Source: Rhizobium sp. Root1212
GTDB lineage: Bacteria > Pseudomonadota > Alphaproteobacteria > Rhizobiales > Rhizobiaceae
Reading direction: 5' to 3'
DNA: 64,000 bases
Assembly (NCBI RefSeq): GCF_001424985.1
Contig: NZ_LMDA01000012.1
Coordinates: 434,001-498,000 of the forward strand
The notes under the pieces: model-generated
What the model saw: only the letters and a program-made list of their open reading frames with translations
Database searches by the model: none
What the model was told of the DNA's origin: nothing
Shown: positions 8,688 through 17,320 of the stretch, piece by piece
Layout: every line of letters starts with the position of its first letter
How positions within the stretch are numbered: the first letter of the stretch is position 1
Translations under genes and position numbers: made by a program

Positions 8688-9774
8688 GGGTTGTCCTGAA
8701 ATAACGTTCGAGGAAGCGGCTATAGGCTCCCATCAGCGCGCTGAAGGTGAAATAGACGGCGGCGGCGAAGACATAGCCTTCCAGCACCGCAATGCCCTGC
8801 CAGGCGGGGTCGCGCATGGCCGAGCGCACCGTATCGAGGAAATCGAGCAGGCCGACGATGGTGACGAGCGTCGTATCCTGAAAGAAGCCGATGAACAGGG
8901 CGACGAGCGGCGGAATGACCTTCTTGATTGCCTGCGGCAGCACGATCTTGAACATGACCGGCCAATAACCGAGGCCGAGCGCGGCGCCTGCCTCCGTCTG
9001 GCCCTTTGGCACATCCTGCAGGCCGCCGCGCACGATCTCGGCGATATAGGCGGCGGCAAAGATGATGATGGCGACCTGCGCCCGCATCAGCTTGTCGACC
9101 GTCACGCCCTCCGGCATGAACAGCGGCAGCATCACCGTCGCCATGAACAGGATGCTGATCAGCGGCACGCCGCGGACGATCTCGATGAAGCTGGTGGCGA
9201 GCACGCGGATCACCGGCAGGTCGGAAGCGCGCGACAGTGCAAGCAGAATGCCGAGCGGCAACGCGCAGGCAAGGCCGATGAAGGACAGCATGAAGGAGAG
9301 CGGCAGGCCGCCCCACTGCGTGGTTGCCACAGGCATCAGGCCGAAGATACCGCCGGCCATCAGGATATAGAGACCGGGCAGAATGACGACGATCCAGCCG
9401 ATGAGAAGATTGCGGCCCCAGAGGCGCGGCACCATCGAAAGGACGGCGGCGGCGAGGAAGATGAGGAGCGACACCAGCGGCCGCCATTGCTCTTCGAACG
9501 GATAGAAGCCGAAGGCCATGTAGCGCAACTTGGCGGTGAGGAACGGCCAGCAGGCGCCGTGGCCCGCCTTGCAGTCTTCCGGCGTGCCGGCAAAGGTCGC
9601 ATCGAGAAACAGCCATTTAACGGCGAACCAGCCGATGGCGATCAGGGCGGCGCCACAGAGCACGGTGATCAGGGCGTTGCCCGGCGTGCCGAACCAGTCC
9701 CGCCACAGGCGGGATTGCCGCCGGGGCGGGGCCTGCGCGGCGATGGGGGCGAGCGCGAGTTGAAGGTCCGTCAC
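8680..9774 (-). CDS. Polar amino-acid ABC transporter permease (AapM/BztC-like)
   Basis: A 364-residue inner-membrane permease. The start is taken as the GTG at 9772-9774, just past the TGA of the preceding permease; longer in-frame readings would run into that gene. It has about eight hydrophobic segments, with the HisM-type domain in the C-terminal half: the EAA-type loop AGAALGLGYWPVMFKIVLPQ (about 248-267) is clear. The long N-terminal region with extra helices matches the AapM/BztC branch rather than the short HisM type. It pairs with the AapQ-like subunit upstream, and is followed with an 8-bp overlap by an amidohydrolase gene, which is not part of canonical aap operons. Confidence 0.88.
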   Translation of the reverse strand: MTDLQLALAPIAAQAPPRRQSRLWRDWFGTPGNALITVLCGAALIAIGWFAVKWLFLDATFAGTPEDCKAGHGACWPFLTAKLRYMAFGFYPFEEQWRPLVSLLIFLAAAVLSMVPRLWGRNLLIGWIVVILPGLYILMAGGIFGLMPVATTQWGGLPLSFMLSFIGLACALPLGILLALSRASDLPVIRVLATSFIEIVRGVPLISILFMATVMLPLFMPEGVTVDKLMRAQVAIIIFAAAYIAEIVRGGLQDVPKGQTEAGAALGLGYWPVMFKIVLPQAIKKVIPPLVALFIGFFQDTTLVTIVGLLDFLDTVRSAMRDPAWQGIAVLEGYVFAAAVYFTFSALMGAYSRFLERYFRTTHD

Positions 9775-9776
9775 GG

Positions 9777-10925
9777 TCAGCGCTCCTTCAGGGCCACGTG
9801 TTTGTTGTACCAGTTCATAAGAAGCGAAATGGCGATCGACAGGCCGAGATAGGCGCCCATGAAGAGCGCGATCGTCTCCATCGCCTGTCCGGTCTGGTTC
9901 ATGACGGTGTTGGAGACCATCACCAGATCCGGATAGCCGATGGCGATGGCCAGCGAACTGTTCTTGAACACGGTGAGATAGGTGTTGGTGAGCGGCGGAA
10001 TGATCAGCCGCAGCGCCTGCGGCAGGATGACGAGCCGCATGGTGCGCCGACGTGGCAGGCCGAGCGCCATCGAGGCTTCCCACTGGCCCTTGTTGACGGC
10101 CTGGATGCCGGCACGGACGATTTCGGCGACGTTGGCTGAGACGCTCAGCGCCAGCCCGAACATCAGGGCGACGAATTCCGGCTTGACTTGCAGGCCACCG
10201 GTCAGACGGAAGCGGCCCTTCTCCGGCAGGTCGAAGGTCATGGCGATGCCGCCGAGGAGAACGACGAGCGCGATCGGCGCGAGGGCCGTGATCAAAGCAA
10301 ACAGCGCACCATGGTTCGACACTCCCGTCGCCAGCCGGCGCTTGAGCGCAAAGTGTCGGATGACGAGCGCGCTGGCGATGCCGATCACGAGGGCGGCGAA
10401 GGCCAGCTCAAAACCGCGCTCGAAGGTGACGGCGGGTATGACGAGGCCGCTGTTCGACAGGTAGACATGCGGCGCCAGCGGCAGTGCGGCGCGCACCGGC
10501 GGCAGCACATTGATAATCATCGCGTACCAGAACAGCAGATAGAGCAACAGCGGCACGTTGCGCAGCGCCTCGACATAGGCAAGCATCAGCCGCTGCAACA
10601 GCGGATTGCGCGACATGCGGCCGATACCGACGAGCAGGCCAAGGATCGTGCCGAGGACGGCGGCGAGCAACGAGACCTTGACCGTGTTGGCAAGGCCGAC
10701 GAGCAGCGCGCGGGCGACCGTATCCGTCGGCTCATAGGAAATCGCTGCCTCGCTAATGACGAAGCCCGCCTGCCGCGACAGGTAGGAAAAGCCGGTGGCG
10801 ATATCGTTCTTGGCGAGGTTATGGCTTGCGGTCGAGAACATCGACCAGGCGATCAGAGCGATCACGCCGATCGCCAGCCATTGATAGAAAAGCGCGCGAT
10901 AGCGCGCGTCGTTCAGCAGAGCCAT
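9777..10925 (-). CDS. Polar amino-acid ABC transporter permease (AapQ/BztB-like)
   Basis: A 382-residue integral membrane subunit beginning MALLNDARYRALFYQW, preceded by GGAGGG. The N-terminal cytosolic stretch, about seven to eight hydrophobic segments and the HisM-type coupling loop EASMALGLPRRRTMRLVILP (about 282-301) are characteristic of AapQ. It should dimerise with the AapM-like protein encoded 2 bp downstream. A periplasmic binding-protein gene precedes it across a large hairpin at 10959-11041. No ATPase gene of this family lies in the operon or elsewhere in the window. Confidence 0.9.
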   Translation of the reverse strand: MALLNDARYRALFYQWLAIGVIALIAWSMFSTASHNLAKNDIATGFSYLSRQAGFVISEAAISYEPTDTVARALLVGLANTVKVSLLAAVLGTILGLLVGIGRMSRNPLLQRLMLAYVEALRNVPLLLYLLFWYAMIINVLPPVRAALPLAPHVYLSNSGLVIPAVTFERGFELAFAALVIGIASALVIRHFALKRRLATGVSNHGALFALITALAPIALVVLLGGIAMTFDLPEKGRFRLTGGLQVKPEFVALMFGLALSVSANVAEIVRAGIQAVNKGQWEASMALGLPRRRTMRLVILPQALRLIIPPLTNTYLTVFKNSSLAIAIGYPDLVMVSNTVMNQTGQAMETIALFMGAYLGLSIAISLLMNWYNKHVALKER

Positions 10926-10958
10926 GGAAGCCCTCCGTCAATGAAGCCGGGAGTGATG

Positions 10959-11041
10959 ACCGCGCCTGCAAGAGCATGTCGCGCAAAAGTGTCGTGCGGT
11001 TTTGCGTAACGACATACGACAAACAAAGGCAGGCGCGGTCG
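10959..11041. repeat. Nested inverted repeat between binding-protein and permease genes
   Basis: Perfect 12-bp arms GACCGCGCCTGC (10959-10970) and GCAGGCGCGGTC (11030-11041) enclose a second imperfect palindrome (10975-11018) that begins GCATGTCGCGC and ends ACGACATAC. The inner unit has a second copy at 53274-53318 in the opposite orientation, so it belongs to a dispersed repeat family. Placed just after the binding-protein gene, the hairpin could protect its mRNA or partly terminate before the permeases, a common arrangement for ABC importers. Confidence 0.7.
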
Positions 11042-11047
11042 TTCAAC

Positions 11048-12076
11048 TCAACGGACGGGCGGAGCGTAGAGCAGGCCGCCGGCGTTCCACAGATTGTTCG
11101 GGCCGCGGGTCATGCCGAGCTTGGTCTTTTCGCCGAGCGAGCGCTCGAAGACTTCGCTGTAGTTGCCGACCGACTTGACGATGTTGTAGCCCCACTTGTT
11201 GTCGAGCTTCAGCATCTCGCCGAGATTGTCGGTGACGCCCAGCATGCGCTGGATTTCCTGATCGTCGCTCTTCAGCTTTTCGTCGACGTTTGCCTGGGTG
11301 ATGCCCTTTTCTTCAGCCGCCATCAGCATCCAGACGGACCACGAGACGATGTCGTGCCAGTTCGAATCGTTCTGGCGAACGGCCGGCGCCAGCGGCTCCT
11401 TGGAGATCGTTTCCGGCAGAACGACATAGTCGTCCGGGTTGTTGGAAACGGCACGGATCGAGGCGAGGTCGGAGCGGTCCGACGAGATCGCATCGCAGCG
11501 GCCGCTGAAGAAGGCGGCGCGGTTTTCATCCGGGCTTTCGAACACGACGAGTTCGAACTTGGCGCCCAGCTTGCCGTAGAAATCGCTGAGGTTCTGCGCC
11601 GTCGTCGTGCCCGGCAGGGTGCAGATGGCTGCGTCCTTCAGTTCGGCAGCACTGGTGACGCCGAGCGACTTCTGCACCATCAGGCCTTGACCGTCATAGA
11701 AGACGACCGGTGCGAAATCGAGGCCGAGCGAGGCGTCGCGGGTGTAGGTCTGGGTCGTCTGGCGCGACAGGATGTCGATTTCGCCGGACTGCAGCGCCTG
11801 GAAGCGGGTGTTGATGTTGGTCGGGACGTATTCGACCTTTTCGCCGTCACCGAAGACGGCGGCTGCGACAGCGCGGCATACGTCGGCATCGAAGCCTTCC
11901 ATGCGGCCCTTGTCGTCGGGGGCGGCAAAGCCCGGCGTGGCGAGCGAGACGCCGCAGATGAGCTTGCCGCGCTGCTTGACGGTGTCGAGCGTATCCGCGT
12001 GGGCTGTCCCCGCCGCTACGGTTCCGATCAGGCCGAGAACGGCGCCGAGTGCGCCTGTCAGAATGCGTTTTTCCAT
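11048..12076 (-). CDS. Polar amino-acid ABC transporter periplasmic binding protein (AapJ/BztA-like)
   Basis: A 342-residue family-3 solute-binding protein preceded by GGGAGGATTTT. The signal peptide MEKRILTGALGAVLGLIGTV ends with cleavage after AHA (about residue 27). The mature protein opens DTLDTVKQRGKLICGVSLATPGFAAPDDKG, typical of AapJ, with IDILSRQTTQTYTRD (about 102-116) and the Cys pair of this branch in ICG and AICTLPG. AapJ proteins bind a broad range of L-amino acids; a ligand with an amino-acid-like head is therefore likely but not certain. A GntR-type operator lies about 80 bp upstream, so it probably has its own promoter separate from the amidohydrolase gene upstream. Confidence 0.9.
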   Translation of the reverse strand: MEKRILTGALGAVLGLIGTVAAGTAHADTLDTVKQRGKLICGVSLATPGFAAPDDKGRMEGFDADVCRAVAAAVFGDGEKVEYVPTNINTRFQALQSGEIDILSRQTTQTYTRDASLGLDFAPVVFYDGQGLMVQKSLGVTSAAELKDAAICTLPGTTTAQNLSDFYGKLGAKFELVVFESPDENRAAFFSGRCDAISSDRSDLASIRAVSNNPDDYVVLPETISKEPLAPAVRQNDSNWHDIVSWSVWMLMAAEEKGITQANVDEKLKSDDQEIQRMLGVTDNLGEMLKLDNKWGYNIVKSVGNYSEVFERSLGEKTKLGMTRGPNNLWNAGGLLYAPPVR

Positions 12077-12152
12077 AAAATCCTCCCTCTATGGATTGGC
12101 GGCATTATCGTCGGCAACTCCTCTTCGCCTTGGTTCTCGATAATGCCTACAG

Positions 12153-12184
12153 TTTTGTCTACAATATCTTTCTCGCACTGACAA
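12153..12184 (-). promoter_or_regulatory. GntR-type operator upstream of the Aap-like operon
   Basis: TTGTCTACAA (12155-12164, plus strand) is a dyad TTGT-N2-ACAA that fits the TNGT-N-ACNA core of FadR-type GntR operators. It matches the sites at 13782, 17085 and 24892. It lies 79 bp upstream of the binding-protein ATG. On the minus strand a TTGTCA at 12184-12179 with a 17-bp spacer would place a weak -10 (TAGACA) inside the operator, which would suit repression. The operator match is seen; the promoter is weak. Confidence 0.6.
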
Positions 12185-12186
12185 CA

Positions 12187-12217
12187 CGGAGTCTTCCGCT
12201 TCCATCGGAAGATTCCG
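12187..12217. terminator. Possible terminator hairpin after amidohydrolase gene
   Basis: Arms CGGAGTCTTCCG and CGGAAGATTCCG (one mismatch) surround a 7-nt loop, 19 bp past the stop of the minus-strand amidohydrolase gene. There is no clear T-run, so termination is uncertain. Confidence 0.4.
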
Positions 12218-12235
12218 CGTTGGATGGAACCGGTG

Positions 12236-13711
12236 TCAGCAGACCGGAGGCTGCGGCGGCACGACGGGCTCCTCGAAGGTGCGATAGAGCCGGCTCCAGC
12301 CGGGATCGTGCATATGGGCTTCAAGGCCCGCGCGGGCGGCGAGCGCCAGCGCTTCCTCCTGACCGAAGGCGAGGGCGGCATCCACGTCCGCGGTCAGCAC
12401 CTTGCCGCCTTCCATCAGGATCTTGCCGTCGACGATGACGGTGTCGACATCGCTGCCGAGCACCTGGTGCACCAGCCGGTGTACCGGCATCCAGTTCGGC
12501 ATCAGATGCGGTTTCATCATGTCGATGATGGTGATGTCGGCCTTCTTGCCGACTTCCAGAGAGCCGATTTCATGTTCCATGCCGAGCGCATGGGCGGCAT
12601 CGATGGTGATCATTTCGAAGATCTTGCCCGGCGGCAGCAGGTAGCGGTCGTGATTGTGAAGCAGATGCTGGGTGAACTGCGCCAGCCGCGCCGTCTGCAG
12701 CATGTCGAAATGCCGGCTCGGAGAGACGCCGTCGGTGGTGATCGCCACCCGGATGCCCTTGGACATCATCTCCATGATCGGCGTGGCGCGGCCGGGAGGG
12801 GCGTGGGTGACGCGGGTGCCGGTTTCGGCGAGAATGTCGATCTCGTCATGGGAGATGCCCCAGCAGTGCTGCAGATGGATATCCGGTCCGAGCAGGGCGT
12901 TTTCCTTGTCCTGAAACGCCATGCGGATCTGGCCGGCAAAGGCATCGGAATGCAGCCGCACGCCCCATTTGCGCGCGGTCTCGCGCACGCGGCGCGCCTG
13001 CATGCGGTCACCTTCCGTCAGCTTCACCGCCTGATCCGGCGACGAAGCGTTGGAGGGCTCGACCGAGGGAACGATAGTGAAGGGGGTGAGGTAGACCTGG
13101 ATGCGGCCGTCGGCGGTGCCGTTCAGCGCCTCGATGACGGCTTCGGAGCCTTCGATCATCTCTTCGAAAGAGATGTGGCGACGCTCGGGCTTGCCGGTTT
13201 CCCATCGGGTGACGGGGTGCGGCCAGGGCAGGCCGGATGGGCCGACGCAGATGATTTCGCGTAGGCCGATCTCGCTATAGGCGCGGGCATGGTTGATGGC
13301 GAAGACCGGATCGTCGGCGCGCGGCATCGAGGTGATGATGCTGGCCGAAGTCGTGACGCCGGCGCGCAGCCGCTCGATGCCGGAGACGAGGCCATCCGCA
13401 TACCAGTAATCGCGGGTGACATAGTGATAATAGGTCGGAGTGACGATCTTCATCCACAGCGCGTTGGTATCGGCGGCGATGCTGCGGATCAGGGCATGGC
13501 CGGCATGGCCGTGGGCGTCGATAAGGCCGGGGATGATCAGCTTGCCGCGGCAATCGATGGCGGTCTTGTCCGTATGCCGGGGCGCCAGTTCCTCCGTCGT
13601 GCCGATGTCGACGATCCTGTCGCCCTCGATCGCCAGCGCACCGTTTTCGATGATGCGCCGCGCGCGATCCACAGTGACAATCGTGCCGTTCGACAGCAAA
13701 ATGTTGCCCAT
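12236..13711 (-). CDS. Amidohydrolase (TRZ/ATZ-like deaminase family)
   Basis: A 491-residue metal hydrolase starting MGNILLSNGTIVTVDRARR, preceded by GGAGGAAAG. The active site is complete: HGH in GLIDAHGHAGHALIRS (His67, His69), His in VRLHSDAFAG, His in HLQHCWGISHDE and Asp in AITTDGVSPS. It differs strongly from the other four amidohydrolases in the window and has a Pro-rich tail. It is divergent from the peptide-type binding-protein gene at 13887, sharing a control region with a GntR-type operator, and is followed by the Aap-like operon on the same strand. Substrate unknown; a cyclic amidine or aminated heterocycle is the family's usual target. Confidence 0.88.
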   Translation of the reverse strand: MGNILLSNGTIVTVDRARRIIENGALAIEGDRIVDIGTTEELAPRHTDKTAIDCRGKLIIPGLIDAHGHAGHALIRSIAADTNALWMKIVTPTYYHYVTRDYWYADGLVSGIERLRAGVTTSASIITSMPRADDPVFAINHARAYSEIGLREIICVGPSGLPWPHPVTRWETGKPERRHISFEEMIEGSEAVIEALNGTADGRIQVYLTPFTIVPSVEPSNASSPDQAVKLTEGDRMQARRVRETARKWGVRLHSDAFAGQIRMAFQDKENALLGPDIHLQHCWGISHDEIDILAETGTRVTHAPPGRATPIMEMMSKGIRVAITTDGVSPSRHFDMLQTARLAQFTQHLLHNHDRYLLPPGKIFEMITIDAAHALGMEHEIGSLEVGKKADITIIDMMKPHLMPNWMPVHRLVHQVLGSDVDTVIVDGKILMEGGKVLTADVDAALAFGQEEALALAARAGLEAHMHDPGWSRLYRTFEEPVVPPQPPVC

Positions 13712-13780
13712 GCCGCTTTCCTCCGAAATATTAGCGTTTGAAAAGATTGGCGATTTTTATCGCAAATTTCGGATACGATA

Positions 13781-13825
13781 ATTGTCAACAATATCATTGA
13801 CAATAGTCGCGGACGAAACAATACT
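13781..13825 (+). promoter_or_regulatory. GntR-type operator plus promoter in the divergent region
   Basis: ATTGTCAACAAT (13781-13792) carries the TTGT-N2-ACAA dyad. Five bp after its TTGT..ACAA core comes TTGACA (13797-13802), then a 17-bp spacer and AATACT (13820-13825), a good sigma70-type promoter aimed at the binding-protein gene at 13887. The -35 itself lies in a second small dyad, ATTGACAAT (13796-13804). The region also separates the divergent amidohydrolase start (13711), so one site could control both. Confidence 0.7.
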
Positions 13826-13886
13826 CCCGACAGCCTGAAGGCCCCGGACGCCCAGGTCTGTCAACGATCCCAAAAAGGGGGGAAAT

Positions 13887-15458
13887 ATGTCCCGTATGAA
13901 ACGTTTCATTCTTGCCGCGATGGCCGCGGCTGCCATCGCCGTCCCCGCCAGCGCTGAGACGCTCCGCTGGGGTGGCCGCGCTGACCTCTATTCGCTCGAC
14001 CCCTATTCGGTGCCGTCGACCTCGAACCTCGCGTTCCTCAACCACATCTATGAAGGCCTCGTGCGCTACGGGCCGGAATTCCAGATCGAGCCTGCGCTTG
14101 CCACCGAGTGGAAGCTGAGCGACGACGGCAAGACCTGGCGCTTCACCCTGCGCAAGGGCGTCAAGTTCCACGACGGCGCCGATTTCACGGCCGACGACGT
14201 GGTCGCGTCCTTCACCCGCGTTTCCGACAAGACCTCGCCGCTGCGCGGCAACATCCCGCTCTATGCCGGTGTGACCAAGGTTGACGACTACACGGTCGAT
14301 ATCGCCGTCACCGCACCGACCTCGCTGTTCCTCAACGACATCACCAACATCTTCATCTTCGACGCTGGCTGGCTGAAGGCCAACAACAGCGAAAAGCCGA
14401 CGGACGTCGCCACGAAGACCGAAGGCTACACCACCATGCACACGAACGGCACCGGCCCGTTCAAGCTCGAAAGCCGCGTGCCGGACAGCAAGACGGTTCT
14501 CGTCGTCAACGACGCCTGGTGGGATGTGAAGAAGCACAATCTCGACCGCATCGAATTCGTGCCGATCGCTTCTGCCGCTACCCGCGTTGCCGCTCTTCTC
14601 TCCGGCGAAATTGATCTGATCGACAGTGCACCGATTCAGGACCTGCCGCGTCTTGAATCCTCGCCGGGCGTCACGGTCAAGAAGCGCACCGAACTGCGCA
14701 CGGTCTTCCTCAACTTCAACCGCAAGGAAAAGCTGGAAGACGGCCGCCAGAACCCGTTCAACGACCTGCGCGTTCGCCAGGCCGTCGAAGCCTCCGTCGA
14801 CCGCGACCTGATCAACAAGAAGGTCATGCGCGGGCTTGCCCGTCCGTCCGGCTCGCTGATCGCACCGGAAATCTCCGGCTACGACAAGTCGCTCGACACC
14901 TACCAGCCGGCTGATCCGGAACTGTCGAAGAAGCTGCTGGCGGAAGCCGGCCAGTCGGATCTCGCCTTCACCTATACCTGCATGAACGACGAAAGCATCA
15001 ACGAGGAAGATATCTGCTCGGGTATCGCCAACATGATGAAGCGTGGCGGTTTCAATCCGACGATCGATATCGCTCCGCGCGCCGTCCAGACCCCGAAGCG
15101 CAGCGCCGGCAAGGCCGATATGTTCAACCTCAGCTGGGCGAACGAGCCGACGCTCGATGCCTATTCGCTGCTGGCGCAGGTGCTGTCGACCAAGCAGGGT
15201 GCGATGGGCGTGTCGAACTACGGCAACTGGTCCAACCCGGAACTCGACAAGCTGGTCGCAGCCGCCGCTCAGGAGCCGGACAACGCCAAGCGTATCGCGA
15301 TCGAAGGCCAGGCCCTGAAGATCGCCAAGGATGAAGTCATGCTGATCCCGCTGCACCAGCAGCCGATCGCCTGGGCCATGCTCGGTGACATCAAGAGCAT
15401 CGACTTCCGCGCCGACAACAAGCCGCGCCAGTGGCTGACCCAGATGGGCCCGAAGTAA
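13887..15458 (+). CDS. Peptide/opine-type ABC transporter periplasmic binding protein (SBP_bac_5 family)
   Basis: A 523-residue family-5 solute-binding protein. The signal peptide MSRMKRFILAAMAAAAIAVP ends with cleavage after ASA (about residue 23). The mature part opens ETLRWGGRADLYSLDPYS, and shows the family signature region LATEWKLSDDGKTWRFTLRKGVKFHDG (about 71-97) and later FNDLRVRQAVEASVDRDLI. Such proteins bind peptides, opines, nickel chelates or small heterocycles. It is the first gene behind the GntR-type operator/promoter at 13781-13825 and should work with the permeases and ATPases encoded at 17321-23915, from which it is separated by an amidohydrolase gene. Confidence 0.9.
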   Translation: MSRMKRFILAAMAAAAIAVPASAETLRWGGRADLYSLDPYSVPSTSNLAFLNHIYEGLVRYGPEFQIEPALATEWKLSDDGKTWRFTLRKGVKFHDGADFTADDVVASFTRVSDKTSPLRGNIPLYAGVTKVDDYTVDIAVTAPTSLFLNDITNIFIFDAGWLKANNSEKPTDVATKTEGYTTMHTNGTGPFKLESRVPDSKTVLVVNDAWWDVKKHNLDRIEFVPIASAATRVAALLSGEIDLIDSAPIQDLPRLESSPGVTVKKRTELRTVFLNFNRKEKLEDGRQNPFNDLRVRQAVEASVDRDLINKKVMRGLARPSGSLIAPEISGYDKSLDTYQPADPELSKKLLAEAGQSDLAFTYTCMNDESINEEDICSGIANMMKRGGFNPTIDIAPRAVQTPKRSAGKADMFNLSWANEPTLDAYSLLAQVLSTKQGAMGVSNYGNWSNPELDKLVAAAAQEPDNAKRIAIEGQALKIAKDEVMLIPLHQQPIAWAMLGDIKSIDFRADNKPRQWLTQMGPK

Positions 15459-15483
15459 GGCTTTTCGCCTGACTGTTTGATTG

Positions 15484-15521
15484 GAAAAGAGCGTCTCATG
15501 ACCGCATGAGGCGCTCTTTTC
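15484..15521 (+). terminator. Hairpin (attenuator/terminator) after binding-protein gene
   Basis: Arms AAAAGAGCGTCTCATG and CATGAGGCGCTCTTTT (one mismatch) with a 4-nt loop, ending in a T-run, lie 25 bp after the stop codon. It would keep binding-protein mRNA in excess over the amidohydrolase gene downstream. Confidence 0.75.
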
Positions 15522-15551
15522 ATATGGTTCGATGAAATCAGCGGGAATGCC

Positions 15552-17051
15552 ATGATGTCCGATATCCTCCAGACGCTCATCCTCGGCGAACGGCCGGCCG
15601 GCCGCACGCTCATGACAGCCGACTGGCTGTTGGCCTGGCATGAGGGCGGCCACCGGCTGGTGCCGCGCGGCGAGATGGTGATGGAGGATGGCGCGGTGAT
15701 CTATGCCGGGCCGCATTTTCCGGGCGAAGTCGCCCGCCGCATCGATTTCGGTACGGCGCTCATCAGCCCCGGCCTGATCGATCTCGATGCGCTCTCCGAT
15801 CTCGATACCTATACGCTGGTTCTCGACAACCAGCCGGGATGGGCGAGGGGCCGCATCTGGCCGCGCTCCTATGTCGAGCGCGGTCCCTATGAAATGTACA
15901 GCCCGGAGGAACTGGCCTTCCAGAAGAAATTCTCCTTCGGCCTCCAGCTTCTGAATGGTGTCACCACGGCGGCCCCCATCGCCTCGCTCTATTATCGTGA
16001 GTGGGCCGAGACGGTCGCGGAGTTCGACGCGGCGGCGGATGCGGCTGGCGAACTCGGGCTTCGGGTTTTCCTGAGCCCGGCCTATCGCTCCGGCGGCATG
16101 GTGCTGGAAGCGCCGGGCAGGATGGTTCCTGTCTTCAACGAGGCGAGGGGGCTTGCCGGCCTGAAGGATGCGATCGCCTTCATCGAGCGGCAGCACGGCC
16201 GTCACGGTGGTCTTGTCAACGGCATGCTCGCGCCGGATCGCGTCGAGACCTGTACGCTGGAGCTTTTACAGTGGAGCATGGCGGCAGCCGATGATCTCGA
16301 TTGCCGGGTGCGGCTGCATATGGCGCAGGGGCCGGCGGAACTCGAAACCATGCGGACCCTGCACGGCGCGACCGGGCCGGGCTGGATGGCAAGCCACGGC
16401 CTGCTCAGCGAGCGGCTGATCGCGCCGCACGGCACCTATGCCACGGACGATGACCTTCGACTTTACGCCGAACATGGCGTTTCCATCGCCCATTCGCCGA
16501 TGGTTTCGGCGCGCATGGGCAGCGTGCTTCATTCCTTCGCGGCCTGCAGCAGGCTCGGCATCAATATCGGCATGGCGACGGATACGGCGCCGCCGGATAT
16601 GCTGATGAACCTGTTGATGGGTCTCGTCGCCTGCCGCATCAGCGAGAAGAAATCCGACGCGGTGTTTTCCGCCGATCTGTTCGAGGCCGCGACTTTGGGC
16701 GGGGCGAGGGCGCTCGGCCGCGACGATATCGGCCGGCTGGCGCCGGGCACGCGCGCCGATGTCGCCGTCTTCCGTCTCGACGATCTCACCATGACCCCGA
16801 GCGTCGACCCGATCACGACGCTGGTGCTGGGTGGTTCCGGCAAGGTGACGCAGGCCGTGTTCGTCGATGGCCGGCTTTCCATGCGCGAGGGGCGGGTTGC
16901 GGGAATCGATATGGTCGAAGCCCGCAAACAGGCCCAGCGCCAGTTCGACGGGCTCGTCGCCAAATATCCGGACAGGAGCTGGCAGCATCCACCGGTCGAG
17001 ACGCTGTTTTCGCCGGCTTTTCCGCTGTGGAGAGGGCAGGCGGGAGAATAA
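15552..17051 (+). CDS. Amidohydrolase-family protein lacking the HxH motif (paralogue A)
   Basis: A 499-residue protein with the amidohydrolase barrel and C-terminal small domain (VDPITTLVLGGSGKVTQAVF). Where the family has GLIDxHxH, it reads GLIDLDALSDLDT, so the two histidines are Asp79 and Leu81. Other ligands remain: His in VRLHMAQGPAE, His in LIAPHGTYATDDD and Asp in IGMATDTAPPDM. A full-length paralogue with the same replacement lies at 20466-21953. The start has two adjacent ATG codons (15552, 15555); the ribosome site is weak. It follows the binding-protein gene across a hairpin. It may be a mononuclear enzyme with altered ligands or a non-catalytic partner; neither is proven. Confidence 0.85.
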   Translation: MMSDILQTLILGERPAGRTLMTADWLLAWHEGGHRLVPRGEMVMEDGAVIYAGPHFPGEVARRIDFGTALISPGLIDLDALSDLDTYTLVLDNQPGWARGRIWPRSYVERGPYEMYSPEELAFQKKFSFGLQLLNGVTTAAPIASLYYREWAETVAEFDAAADAAGELGLRVFLSPAYRSGGMVLEAPGRMVPVFNEARGLAGLKDAIAFIERQHGRHGGLVNGMLAPDRVETCTLELLQWSMAAADDLDCRVRLHMAQGPAELETMRTLHGATGPGWMASHGLLSERLIAPHGTYATDDDLRLYAEHGVSIAHSPMVSARMGSVLHSFAACSRLGINIGMATDTAPPDMLMNLLMGLVACRISEKKSDAVFSADLFEAATLGGARALGRDDIGRLAPGTRADVAVFRLDDLTMTPSVDPITTLVLGGSGKVTQAVFVDGRLSMREGRVAGIDMVEARKQAQRQFDGLVAKYPDRSWQHPPVETLFSPAFPLWRGQAGE

Positions 17052-17083
17052 TGCGGGGGAAAACCCGGCATACTTACGCCAAT

Positions 17084-17128
17084 ATTGTCTACAATCCGGT
17101 TGACAAATTTGAAGGGCATGTCTTAATA
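17084..17128 (+). promoter_or_regulatory. GntR-type operator plus strong promoter for the Dpp-like permease operon
   Basis: ATTGTCTACAAT (17084-17095) contains TTGT-N2-ACAA. Exactly five bp after the ACAA comes TTGACA (17100-17105), a 17-bp spacer and TTAATA (17123-17128). The same operator-5 bp-TTGACA geometry occurs at 13782-13802. The leader to the permease ATG at 17321 is about 190 bp and holds no other gene. This is the clearest promoter in the island. Confidence 0.75.
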
Positions 17129-17320
17129 GGCCGCAATAAGAATAAAGGGAGGTTGTGCGCTTGAGGGGCGCTCGTTTGCGGCGGCGGAGGCTGCTGCGGC
17201 CGGGTCTCAAGTTTGCTCGGGTCATTGCCGTGTTTTTCCGGCGCCAGTCTTCCAGCTTTTGACGTGATTGATCGAGCCGTCCGGCCGTTGCCGAAGGTGG
17301 CTTGAAACCGAGAGGTTCCC

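Noticed and set aside
13794-16205. An 803-codon minus-strand frame
   Set aside because: It mirrors the binding-protein and amidohydrolase genes in codon phase and has no domain of its own.
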